A stretch of DNA of 64,000 nucleotides from Bacillota bacterium (GTDB taxonomy: Bacteria; Bacillota; Clostridia; Christensenellales; SZUA-584): positions 1-64,000 of the forward strand of contig JAEWTW010000031.1 of assembly GCA_023397655.1 (NCBI GenBank), read 5' to 3'. The notes below the pieces were generated by a model, which saw nothing but the letters and a program-made list of their open reading frames with translations, did not search any database and had not been told where the DNA came from. The position numbers and the translations under genes were made by a program. Shown piece after piece: positions 16,238 to 23,335 of this stretch (its first letter is position 1; the number at the start of each line of letters is the position of its first letter).

Positions 16238-16399
16238 TTAGCTATACCCAATAGATAGGAAGATCGGTTTATCTTCCATCTTTGCTTTGTCGAAAGCTTC
16301 ATTACCCCAAGGGAACCAGTCAACAGGGTTATATACGTGTTGCTGTAAGTATGGAGAACTTTCATTTAGCAATCTATTGGGTATTCCTTTTGTGTTCAC
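16238..16399 (-). pseudogene. Element-borne replacement 5' end of the DUF255 gene, broken at its 3' junction
   Basis: 53 codons starting GTG at 16399 behind a perfect AAAGGAGGTGATGCC, 13 bases after the recombinase stop. The product reads NTKGIPNRLLNESSPY... to FLSIGYS, the N-terminus of DUF255/YyaL proteins, then TAA. If 20 bases (about 16221-16240) were absent, the frame would continue into TCHWCHVMERESF of the body gene. The codons are AT-richer than those of the other copy (23104-23295). It is best read as an element-carried 5' exon meant to restore the disrupted target, later spoilt by the 20-base insertion. Confidence 0.75.
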
Positions 16400-16412
16400 G
16401 GCATCACCTCCT

Positions 16413-17948
16413 TTATTTAAACTTTACTTCAATATTAATAATATTGTCTTTACGTGTCCAAATGATGCAGTCAATTATAGACTTATAAAGATCGTTCTTT
16501 TGCTTGTCTGACAGTAAGCCGCCGCCGTTCATCTCGCTTTCAAAATCCTCTATCAGTTCATAACAGTTTTTAATTGAATCTACGCTGTAGTGTCTTTGCT
16601 CAATTTTCAGAATCTCGATCTGATCATTAATTGCTGCAATTTCAGATTCAGCTTTTTCTTTTCTTATTTTGAATTGGTTTAATGTATATGCTCCCCCTTC
16701 AAATGCATCGAGTATTCTGCTTAGTGCTCTTTCTTTATGTGATCTTTGGATTTCAAGCTGCTCAAGCTTACTATCAATATCATTTTTCTTTGCATCAACA
16801 TTTAGGCTTTTTATCTTCGTTGCTAATTCCTCTTTATATTGCATGATTTCTCTATTAACAGTATCGTAAATGATGCCTGTTAACATGCCGTTGTTTGGGC
16901 ATTTTTCTCCAATTGGATTTCTAAACCAACAAGGCTTGAGGCTCTCAGGGTTTTTCCTTTCAGGTCTGTAGTAGAATGTCATCGTATGACCGCATATCCC
17001 ACACTTCACCAATCCGCTCAATGGTCTTACCTGAGCAGGTTTTCTTTTTGGTACTTTGGTTAAGCGCGAAGCAAATAGAAGTAGTTTCTCATGCTCTTCA
17101 ATTGTTTTTACAGCTTCATGACAATTCTCTACAACAACCCATTGATCCTTCGATAGTCTTTTAAACTCCTTTGCATCTGGATTTCGTTTTGCGTGCCCAT
17201 CTCCAACTGTTTTATTGGTAATGATCCTTCCTAAATGCGTCTCATCGACAATCAATCGACCAATTGTAACATTACCCCAATCACCATACCTTGGAGATGG
17301 TATGCCTTGTCTATTCAACTCCCATGCTATTTCCGAAGGTGTTTTTCCGTCTTTTATAACTGATTCAATTATATACCTATATGTCTTTAGCTTATCATCA
17401 TTTACGACAAGTCCCTTATTATTAAACTTGTCACCCCATCTTTGGTACTCATAGGGATATGGCGGTCTTCCATTTGTCCACATACCCATTCTTGCTCCTA
17501 CCTTTTTCCCTTGAGATAGTCGTTTTGTTATTTTCTTGTATTCTTGGCGTGCGATAAATCCATGAAAGTCAACTGAGAATTCATCATTTTCATTATTCAA
17601 ATTATAGGTTTGGGATGGGGTGACAACCCATGTGTCAGTTTTAGAAAACGCTTTTTTAATCGTTGCTTGATCACCTTCATCACCCCTTCCAAGCCTATCG
17701 AAGTCTACTACGCAAACAGCATCGAAGACTTCATTTTTCACATCATATAGTAGTCTCTGAAAAACAGGTCTTGCATGGATACTATCACCGGAACCAATTT
17801 CGCAAAATTCAACATACTTCCATCGCTTTTCTAAGCAAAGGTCTATCAGGATTTTTTTATGCTTTTCAAGGTCTGAGTCAATATCTCCCCTTGATTTTCG
17901 TAGATATAAAGCTACATAATTTATTTCTTTCTGATAGGTTTGCTCCAT
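16413..17948 (-). CDS. Large serine recombinase (integrase) of the element
   Basis: 511 residues. The N-terminal resolvase domain has the nucleophile Ser19 in YLRKSRGD and the DFDRLGRGDEGD helix motif. A recombinase domain follows (GKTPSEIAWELNRQGIPSP), then a zinc ribbon with CGICGH and CWFRN...EKC. A long coiled coil (about 385-460) typical of phage/ICE integrases directs integration. It catalyses strand exchange between attP and the chromosomal site. It sits at the element's left end, directly upstream of the replacement 5' exon, so read-through from its transcript would express that exon. AAAGGA lies 13 bases before the ATG, a weakish ribosome site. Confidence 0.93.
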   Translation of the reverse strand: MEQTYQKEINYVALYLRKSRGDIDSDLEKHKKILIDLCLEKRWKYVEFCEIGSGDSIHARPVFQRLLYDVKNEVFDAVCVVDFDRLGRGDEGDQATIKKAFSKTDTWVVTPSQTYNLNNENDEFSVDFHGFIARQEYKKITKRLSQGKKVGARMGMWTNGRPPYPYEYQRWGDKFNNKGLVVNDDKLKTYRYIIESVIKDGKTPSEIAWELNRQGIPSPRYGDWGNVTIGRLIVDETHLGRIITNKTVGDGHAKRNPDAKEFKRLSKDQWVVVENCHEAVKTIEEHEKLLLFASRLTKVPKRKPAQVRPLSGLVKCGICGHTMTFYYRPERKNPESLKPCWFRNPIGEKCPNNGMLTGIIYDTVNREIMQYKEELATKIKSLNVDAKKNDIDSKLEQLEIQRSHKERALSRILDAFEGGAYTLNQFKIRKEKAESEIAAINDQIEILKIEQRHYSVDSIKNCYELIEDFESEMNGGGLLSDKQKNDLYKSIIDCIIWTRKDNIINIEVKFK

Positions 17949-18007
17949 ACTGTGCGATGTATCCTTTCATGTTATGTATCCATAATACCAGAAAGTTGTT
18001 TTTTATT

Positions 18008-18205
18008 CTACTTGATATTTTTTATGATCTGCGTAGCAAGAGCTTCCAAAGCCGTATCACTGGGTTTATTGCTCTTACACGTTACCATATAAGTCTTACC
18101 ATTCTGTTTAACTATCGTACTGGTTGATGCATGTTCGAATATTTTTCCGTGGCTCTTTCCATATTCGTCGTGCTGCACGTTATACGAATTAGTTAATACA
18201 TTCAA
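18008..18205 (-). CDS. Small protein of unknown function (65 residues or slightly longer)
   Basis: The open frame ends in TALEALATQIIKNIK and has a compact middle (STIVKQNGKTYMVTCKSN) that looks like a two-strand hairpin. The TTG at 18205 has no close ribosome site. The same frame stays open upstream past an AAGGAG near 18219-18224, with ATA as the only candidate initiator, so the start is unclear. It follows the recombinase gene upstream on the same strand. I recognise no family; function unknown. Confidence 0.4.
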   Translation of the reverse strand: MNVLTNSYNVQHDEYGKSHGKIFEHASTSTIVKQNGKTYMVTCKSNKPSDTALEALATQIIKNIK

Positions 18206-18418
18206 ACCATTTATAGCATTGTTCTCCTTGTAGTTTATTTGTTAACCAAAGAGGTGCACCCAACTGTCCCGCTAATTGATGCTAAAGAATCAATGCTTGT
18301 ATATTTTTTTATTTTGGTTTAACGTAAATACTGTCTCTTTATCATTTGACAGAGAATCATAAAAAGAACAGTATTTATCGATGTTGTAGCCGTTTGGCTT
18401 TTTTTAATAGTCGCTCTT
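18206..18418. other. Short AT-rich spacer, no gene seen
   Basis: About 213 bases between the small protein and the Rep-like gene. It holds a ribosome-site-like AAGGAG on the minus strand and runs of A/T, but no convincing coding frame or terminator with a T-tract. Confidence 0.4.
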
Positions 18419-19363
18419 TTAGTTACTTACATATACTTTCAATCCTTTCCTTATTAATTTCAGATACAACAGAATATCGGATTGAGAATACAACGTCAGG
18501 TTAAACCCACGCTTTCTAAACCGATAAAGCCAATCTTTGCAATTGCCGTTACAATTTAATTGATATAGTCCCTTTAAAATAGGCAAGCTAAAAATTTCAT
18601 AAACCCACTTGTTAACAAATATAGGTAGGTTTAATGAATTTGATTCGTAGCCTTTTGATTGTTCGACTTGATATTGCTTCTGTAATAAAGCAATCTTCTT
18701 TTCGTGAAGCTCATTGAAGTAATCTGGTAGTTGAGCTAATACAGCGCATATATCGTGTACCAGTTCCATTACTGTAATGTCTTTTCGAACTCTCAAATAT
18801 CGGAATTCTATCCTTGTACTTGCCGGATCGAGTCCGTTACTCTCTAATTTCTTGTTATATATAGCAAGAGCTTTAGAGCGTGTGTAACTATAGATACTCC
18901 GCTTTTTACAATCATCGCCGATGTTTTTGCAGTTATTTTTGCTATTGTTATAGCAAGCCCATAATGCTGATAAATAAGCATTGATCTTGAAACATTGTTC
19001 AAATGGTATTGTAGTATCTACAGCAATATCAACCCTACCAAGTTGGTATTTTCTAATGTGTAAATCTTCCAGTATCCACTCAAAGACTTGTTCAAAATCA
19101 GATAAGGTATATAAGCGTTGATCCAAAAATTTGTTTGGATTGATCGCAAATATCGTAGCTCCGTTAACTGTCTTCACAGACTTAATATACGGTCTTTCAC
19201 TTATCTCAGCGTCACGCAAATAAACATCATCTCGACTGATGATTTCAAAAGTATGTACCATAACTTTGAATTGCATGTCACGGATTCCATTGTTATTCAG
19301 TTGTTTGTATTCTTGGGATTGCAGATTTTCTAACACGTTATTAACCTCTTTCTTATAACGCAT
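18419..19363 (-). CDS. Rep_trans-like replication initiation factor
   Basis: 314 residues. Key segments are LGRVDIAVDT (about 130-139), a YTRSKALAIYNKKLE block and STRIEFRYLRVRKDI (about 200-215). This spacing of an RxDxAxD motif, a YxK-E block and an RxEFR block matches replication initiation factors of the Rep_trans/Tn916 Orf20 group, which nick DNA to start rolling-circle replication. The assignment is by motif order only. In an integrative element such a protein would allow replication of the excised circle or mobilisation. Ribosome site for the ATG at 19363: AAAGAGG-like. Confidence 0.6.
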   Translation of the reverse strand: MRYKKEVNNVLENLQSQEYKQLNNNGIRDMQFKVMVHTFEIISRDDVYLRDAEISERPYIKSVKTVNGATIFAINPNKFLDQRLYTLSDFEQVFEWILEDLHIRKYQLGRVDIAVDTTIPFEQCFKINAYLSALWACYNNSKNNCKNIGDDCKKRSIYSYTRSKALAIYNKKLESNGLDPASTRIEFRYLRVRKDITVMELVHDICAVLAQLPDYFNELHEKKIALLQKQYQVEQSKGYESNSLNLPIFVNKWVYEIFSLPILKGLYQLNCNGNCKDWLYRFRKRGFNLTLYSQSDILLYLKLIRKGLKVYVSN

Positions 19364-19408
19364 TGAAAACCTTAGCTAATGAAGTTCAAAATTTATTGCG
19401 ATCTATAC

Positions 19409-19437
19409 TTGACATATTCATCATATCATGGTATAAT
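19409..19437 (+). promoter_or_regulatory. Perfect consensus promoter, divergent from the Rep-like gene
   Basis: TTGACA (19409-19414), 17-base spacer, TATAAT (19432-19437): every base matches the sigma-A consensus. It starts a plus-strand transcript near 19444 where no convincing protein gene begins until 19934. Confidence 0.7.
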
Positions 19438-19443
19438 CACGCT

Positions 19444-19520
19444 CGTTAAATAGATAAATCCCAAACCTCATATTCAATTAGCGAGCTACCTAAATGGTAG
19501 CTTTGGGTGCATATTCCCTC
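19444..19520 (+). ncRNA. Candidate small RNA from the consensus promoter
   Basis: The first 75 bases downstream of the promoter contain a 7-bp hairpin AGCTACC/GGTAGCT (about 19484-19502) followed by TTTGGG. No credible protein start lies here; two short frames in 19446-19692 lack ribosome sites. A replication-control RNA is one idea, given the adjacent Rep-like gene. The 3' end is not defined. The remaining 19521-19930 is AT-rich with no gene I can support. Confidence 0.3.
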
Positions 19521-19933
19521 AAGAATAACCAAACTATACTTTATCATAGACAATTGCACCGTGTCAACATATATCCTGAAATATTTTATACTTTTTTTCG
19601 CAGTGGTTTTTTCGGTGTTGTGTTTTGGTCTGAATAGATACAAATATGTACTGAGCGGTTCCAGACTTCTAACATGGTCTCAAGAAATGTAAATACACCC
19701 CCATATACGGAAAGCGCATACAAAGCCGTGTACGCAATTCTAAGAGGCTTATTGCATTAGCTCTATCTCGGCTCTATTCAGGTCTCGTCAACGCTTATAC
19801 ATGGTTTAACGCCCTTCTATTAGCTTCTCATTCATTCCCTTATTGCTCATACTCTTTTTCATATGCATCGTTTATTTTTAAGAGTATCTATATAAATTTT
19901 GGTGTTTCAATTTAAGTCAGTTTGGGAACAATT

Positions 19934-20428
19934 ATGAAAATAAAATTTGGAGAATTGATGATAGAAACATTACTACTGACATCCGCTTGGATAATATTTA
20001 CAGTTGCCTTGATTATCTTTGTTCCAAGAAACAGAATTCGCGAGGCTTGGGTTATCTATTTATTCAAACAGATTATAACTTGGCTATTAGGTTTAGCAGT
20101 TGTAGAACTCCGCCTTATAGAATACCCTATTAGGTTATTCGCTTATGCCAATAAAACCAGCTTTTCTTTTGAGTATTTCATATATCCTGCTATTTGTGTG
20201 ATCTTCAATCTTCATTATCCTGTTGGTAAAAGCAGTATTAAACAGTTATTGTATTATATTGTGTACTGCTCAGCGATTACGATAATTGAGGTTTTTTGCG
20301 AAAAATATACAGACATCATTAATTACACAGGTTGGACGTGGTATTATACGTGGCTCTCCCTCTTTGCAACGTTTTATTTAACAAGGATGTTTTACCTATG
20401 GTTTTTCAAGACTAAAAACAAGGGGTAA
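19934..20428 (+). CDS. CBO0543-like membrane protein
   Basis: About 164 residues from the ATG at 19934 (a TTG four codons earlier is possible; ribosome site weak). Four to five hydrophobic helices. The pattern EAWVIYLFKQIITWLLGL, IEYPIRLFA, SFSFEYFIYPAICVIFNLHYP, EVFCEKYTDIINYTGW and WFFK follows CBO0543-family membrane proteins common in Bacillus and Clostridium, whose function is unknown. Acidic and aromatic residues are conserved in the loops. It is cargo of the element, lying convergent to the resolvase gene. AT-rich like its neighbours. Confidence 0.7.
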   Translation: MKIKFGELMIETLLLTSAWIIFTVALIIFVPRNRIREAWVIYLFKQIITWLLGLAVVELRLIEYPIRLFAYANKTSFSFEYFIYPAICVIFNLHYPVGKSSIKQLLYYIVYCSAITIIEVFCEKYTDIINYTGWTWYYTWLSLFATFYLTRMFYLWFFKTKNKG

Positions 20429-20456
20429 GAACTGTGTTCCTATCCCTTACTCGTCT

Positions 20457-21059
20457 TTACAATCCCATTTTCTTTACTCGCCGATAGAATGTATTCGCTT
20501 CTAAACTCACCCGTTTCATGGCTTCTCTCGCTGTGATTTCGCCGCCGCGCCATTGAGCACATACTTTCCGCATTAAAGTCTCGTCAACCACCAAGGGCTT
20601 TCTTCCCGTGTATATACCACGCTTCTTTGCTAATTCAATACCTTCTCGTTGCCTACCCTTTATTTTTATTCTTTCTTTTTCAGCCAGATATGCAAGCAGT
20701 TCAAAGACTATGTTTGCAATAAGAGACTTTTCAAGATCGGTTTTATTGGTTGTGTTAAGTATTGGCGTATCAAGAACAACGATATCTACTCCCATGTTTT
20801 GAATATCACGCCATTCTTTTTTGATTTGCTCCATATCACGCCCTAATCGATCAAGCTCTTTTACGATTAATGTATCTCCTGTGCGCAGTGTCATTTTCAA
20901 TGCTTGGTATTGTTCTCTATTGAAAGTCTTACCGCTGGTTTTATCTTCGTAAACACGCTCGATTTTAACGTTATTAACTCGTTCATATTCTGCAAATGCT
21001 TCATACTGTCTTTCAGTATTTTGATCTTTACTTGAAACACGAACATAGCCTATTAACAT
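20457..21059 (-). CDS. Small serine resolvase/invertase
   Basis: 200 residues from the ATG at 21059, preceded by GGAGG at 8-base spacing. YVRVSSKDQNTERQ gives the catalytic serine (Ser9). LDRLGRDMEQI and the E-helix are those of the resolvase/invertase family, and a C-terminal helix-turn-helix (GGEITAREAMKRVSLEANTFYRRV) binds the site. It probably resolves multimers of the excised or replicating element. A palindrome overlapping its own promoter (21113-21130) suggests autoregulation and part of a res site. Confidence 0.92.
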   Translation of the reverse strand: MLIGYVRVSSKDQNTERQYEAFAEYERVNNVKIERVYEDKTSGKTFNREQYQALKMTLRTGDTLIVKELDRLGRDMEQIKKEWRDIQNMGVDIVVLDTPILNTTNKTDLEKSLIANIVFELLAYLAEKERIKIKGRQREGIELAKKRGIYTGRKPLVVDETLMRKVCAQWRGGEITAREAMKRVSLEANTFYRRVKKMGL

Positions 21060-21089
21060 TGTGATATCCTCCAAAGATTTTATGCTTTT

Positions 21090-21118
21090 AATATATCACT
21101 ATGTCATATGGGTGTCAA
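21090..21118 (-). promoter_or_regulatory. Resolvase promoter
   Basis: On the minus strand, TTGACA (complement of 21113-21118), 17 bases, TATATT (complement of 21090-21095). The -35 box is one arm of the palindrome at 21113-21130. Confidence 0.6.
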
Positions 21119-21130
21119 TGTATTTTGACA
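21113..21130. promoter_or_regulatory. Palindrome TGTCAA-N6-TTGACA, probable resolvase-binding site
   Basis: A perfect 6-bp inverted repeat overlapping the resolvase -35 box. Together with the repeat at 21184-21215 it looks like the multi-subsite res region found between divergent genes beside resolvases. Confidence 0.5.
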
Positions 21131-21183
21131 TGTTTCATTATATGATTTTCAACCCTATAGACACTCTTAATTGAACCTTCGCA

Positions 21184-21215
21184 TATGTGTCATTAGGGTT
21201 TGCCCTATTGACATA
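21184..21215. promoter_or_regulatory. Imperfect inverted repeat, second resolvase-type subsite
   Basis: Arms TATGTGTCATTAGGG and CCCTATTGACATA share the TGTCA core with the 21113 palindrome. The right arm includes the -35 box of the plus-strand promoter. Confidence 0.45.
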
Positions 21216-21236
21216 GTGCAGACAATATTGAATAAT
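21208..21236 (+). promoter_or_regulatory. Promoter of the zinc-ribbon/HNH operon
   Basis: TTGACA at 21208-21213, 17-base spacer, AATAAT at 21231-21236. It is followed 64 bases later by the start at 21300. It overlaps the inverted repeat at 21184-21215, so the resolvase may repress it. Confidence 0.6.
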
Positions 21237-21299
21237 ATATATTGCGATTATTGTATATATATGTTATATTGTGTCAATGGACAATCAAAGGGGGCTGCT

Positions 21300-22187
21300 A
21301 TGTCAAATAGACTGATACCCGTTGAACTTTTTTCTCAACCATTAGAGGTTAATATAAAATGGCGTGATAGTTATATACAGTGGCTCCGTGATAATGGAGC
21401 TGTAATAAAAACTTTGAATCAAAAAAATCAAATCTTAACCGACCTCTTCTCTTTAACACTTAACGATTCAAAGAAACCATTCAATGATTTTACCATTGAG
21501 GATTTGAAGGTTTATGTAACAATTCTTGAAAAATTCAATGGAAAACCAAAAACCATTCAAAGACACCTTTCATGGATTTCAAGTTTTAAAGACTTTTTGG
21601 TATCTAATTACAAAGAATTTTTTCCTCCTGATTTTCTTTCAGATTATGAAACATTAAAAAAGACATACAAGTCGGAACCTAAAGGACAACCCTTTAACTT
21701 ATTACAACTTGATCATATTAGAAAATATAGAGAGCAAAATCCAAAGTCCGGATATTGCTTTGAACTCTTTTTTCAATTAGGTATCGACAAAAATGACATT
21801 AGGTATTGTTTACCACAGAATCTGGATAGACAACGTTGGGAATTTAAAAGACCAGACGGTACAGTAATTCCCTTAAATAACGGTCTAATTGAGTTGATAA
21901 AAGATACTGAAAATATTGATATCCTAACCATTTCATATGATATGGTAAATAATCATTTAAGAAATATAACTGATTATCTGGAATCGATTAACCAATATAC
22001 AAGAGGTAGGAATATAAACCTTTATGATATTGAAGAGACAAGGAAGATGTTTTTCCTTAATTGTCCCAATTGCAATAGAGTATTTGAGAGTTTTTCTGAT
22101 AATTGGGTTTTAGCTAAAACAGATATTGGTGGGCATTACCATTTGGTTTGTAATGTTTGTAAAGGAAAACCTCAAAATGAAAATTGA
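21300..22187 (+). CDS. Recombinase-core-binding-like protein with C-terminal zinc ribbon
   Basis: 295 residues from the ATG at 21300, behind AAAGGGGG. Residues about 20-135 (helical, YIQWLRDNG...TLNQKNQILTDLF...TIQRHLSWISSFKDFL) resemble the SAM-like core-binding domain of tyrosine recombinases. The middle region lacks the catalytic R...HxxR...Y set, so it should bind DNA without recombining it. Two CxxC pairs (about 255/258 and 284/287) form a zinc ribbon. It overlaps the HNH nuclease gene by 11 bases, which implies coupled translation and a joint job. Cannot be assigned to a known system from sequence alone. Confidence 0.6.
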   Translation: MSNRLIPVELFSQPLEVNIKWRDSYIQWLRDNGAVIKTLNQKNQILTDLFSLTLNDSKKPFNDFTIEDLKVYVTILEKFNGKPKTIQRHLSWISSFKDFLVSNYKEFFPPDFLSDYETLKKTYKSEPKGQPFNLLQLDHIRKYREQNPKSGYCFELFFQLGIDKNDIRYCLPQNLDRQRWEFKRPDGTVIPLNNGLIELIKDTENIDILTISYDMVNNHLRNITDYLESINQYTRGRNINLYDIEETRKMFFLNCPNCNRVFESFSDNWVLAKTDIGGHYHLVCNVCKGKPQNEN

Positions 22188-22689
22188 TATAATAACCAAT
22201 ATAGAAAGCTCATTGCCTAAATACGTTATTAGCGATAACGAACCATCACAAACTGATTCACAGGAAAAGTCTGTAGCAGAAAATATAGTTTTAACTTTAT
22301 TTGAAGAACAGCCTAACCAAGAGTCTTTTATTGAAAAGGGTGAATATCCTGAAGGCGAATCCTATATTGAAGGTTCTCAAAAAACAATTGTGGTAAATGC
22401 ATACGAAAGGAATCCTGCATTGCGTAGAGATTGTCTTCGGAAATACGGGACAATCTGCTCTGTATGTAAATTGAACTTTGAAGAAAAATATGGTGTGTTA
22501 GGTAAGGACTTTATTGAAGTTCATCATCTCATCCCCCTAAAGGATATTCGACATAGTTATGAAGCAACAGCAGACGATTTACGACCTGTATGTTCAAACT
22601 GTCATTCAATGTTACACAGAAATAAAAATCACAATTTAACTATCGAAGAATTAAAAATTATATATGATCTTCGGCGTGATGTTCGGTAG
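22177..22689 (+). CDS. HNH endonuclease (McrA-like C-terminal domain)
   Basis: 170 residues from the ATG at 22177, which lies inside the end of the preceding gene. Residues about 1-65 are polar and of unknown fold. The HNH domain runs from about 75: YERNPALRRDCL, Cys94/Cys97 (CSVC), the EVHHLIPL catalytic pair His116-His117, then DDLRPVCSNCH with Cys139/Cys142 and His147. The order matches HNH nucleases of modification-dependent restriction enzymes. With its partner it could form a two-gene restriction or defence cargo; other roles, such as element processing, are possible. Confidence 0.8.
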   Translation: MKIDIITNIESSLPKYVISDNEPSQTDSQEKSVAENIVLTLFEEQPNQESFIEKGEYPEGESYIEGSQKTIVVNAYERNPALRRDCLRKYGTICSVCKLNFEEKYGVLGKDFIEVHHLIPLKDIRHSYEATADDLRPVCSNCHSMLHRNKNHNLTIEELKIIYDLRRDVR

Positions 22690-22885
22690 ACCTCATTTTA
22701 TAAAATAAAAGACTTTATATAAGAATTCGATTATTTGCTGTGAAATATTGATAATACTGCGTTTAGCGGCGGTTTTTAGGAGTAGCGATTACAAAGCAAA
22801 TCGTTAAAATATCCGTTTTTTTCTTCGGTTCGGTGTTCAAAATCATTCAGAATATCGAGAAATAATAGTTATAAGGAGTATAATT

Positions 22886-23071
22886 ATGACACAGCAAGAC
22901 GTTAATAAACAGGCAATAGATTTAATAGGTCAATTGCTTGAACGAGTTGAGAGCCACGAAGAAACACTTAATGTTTTGAAAAAGTTTATGGATGTTATTA
23001 GTGCTGAAGTTCAAAGGCAAGGCGAAGAGATGGTAAAGTTGGGTGAAATATTAGCGCAGATATTTGAGTAG
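22886..23071 (+). CDS. Small coiled-coil protein, unknown function
   Basis: 61 residues behind a good AAGGAG. The whole chain is predicted helical, with heptads running from IDLIGQLLERVE to GEEMVKLGEILAQIFE. No cysteine and no membrane segment. It is the last gene before the right end of the element. It could be an accessory or regulatory factor, but the sequence gives no direct hint. The 196 bases upstream (22690-22885) are AT-rich with no other gene. Confidence 0.6.
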   Translation: MTQQDVNKQAIDLIGQLLERVESHEETLNVLKKFMDVISAEVQRQGEEMVKLGEILAQIFE

Positions 23072-23103
23072 ACAAATGATTGAACATATAAAAGCTATTG
23101 GTT

Positions 23104-23295
23104 CTATTTCGTAACATGGCACCAATGGCAGGTGGAATACCCGATGGACAGGAACACGGGTTTATCCTCCATGCGCACTTTTTCAAAGGCTTCTTCACCC
23201 CACGGAAACCAGTCCACGGGATTATAGGCATGTTGCAATAGGTAGGGAGATTTTTCATTGATTAATCTATTGGGTATTTTCGTTGAAGATGAAAT
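23104..23295 (-). pseudogene. Displaced 5' end of the interrupted DUF255 gene
   Basis: 63 codons read PNRLINEKSPYLLQH...NPVDWFPWG...FLSIGYSTCHWCHV and then TK-stop, the last two residues being element sequence beyond the crossover. No ATG, GTG or TTG opens the frame; ATT at 23295 stands 7 bases after AAAGGTGGTG and is the likeliest initiator. Codon use is host-like. Fused to position 16198 it gives GYSTCHWCHVMERESF, a complete family N-terminus of about 61 residues plus 610, the normal length. So this was the working front end before the present element arrived. Confidence 0.8.
23112..23133. other. Right attachment site (attR-like) of the integrative element
   Basis: Matches 18 of 22 bases of the site at 16199-16220. 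It encodes TCHWCHV of the displaced 5' end; bases to the left of 23112 are element DNA. Confidence 0.7.
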
Positions 23296-23335
23296 ATGGC
23301 ATCACCACCTTTCTAAAAGAGATTGCAATCCAATT

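Larger units (their letters stand above)
16199..23115. mobile_element. 6.9 kb integrative element in the DUF255 gene (large serine recombinase type)
   Basis: The interval is AT-rich compared with both flanks and is bounded by near-identical 22-base sites inside the redox codons of the interrupted DUF255 gene. It encodes a large serine recombinase at the left end, a Rep-like protein, a small resolvase, a CBO0543-like membrane protein, a recombinase-like zinc-ribbon/HNH pair and two small proteins. No conjugation or capsid genes are visible, so it resembles an integrative mobilisable or satellite-type element. Removing it joins 23112 onwards with 16198 and rebuilds the target gene in frame. Confidence 0.8.

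Noticed and set aside
14367..16399. The element-borne and body parts of DUF255 as one gene with a simple sequencing error
   Set aside because: The 20 extra bases are too many for a base-call error, and a second displaced 5' end with matching att sequence exists at 23104-23295.
19446..19692. Two short frames (61 and 65 residues) after the perfect promoter
   Set aside because: Neither has a ribosome site or a protein-like composition; a non-coding transcript is more likely.
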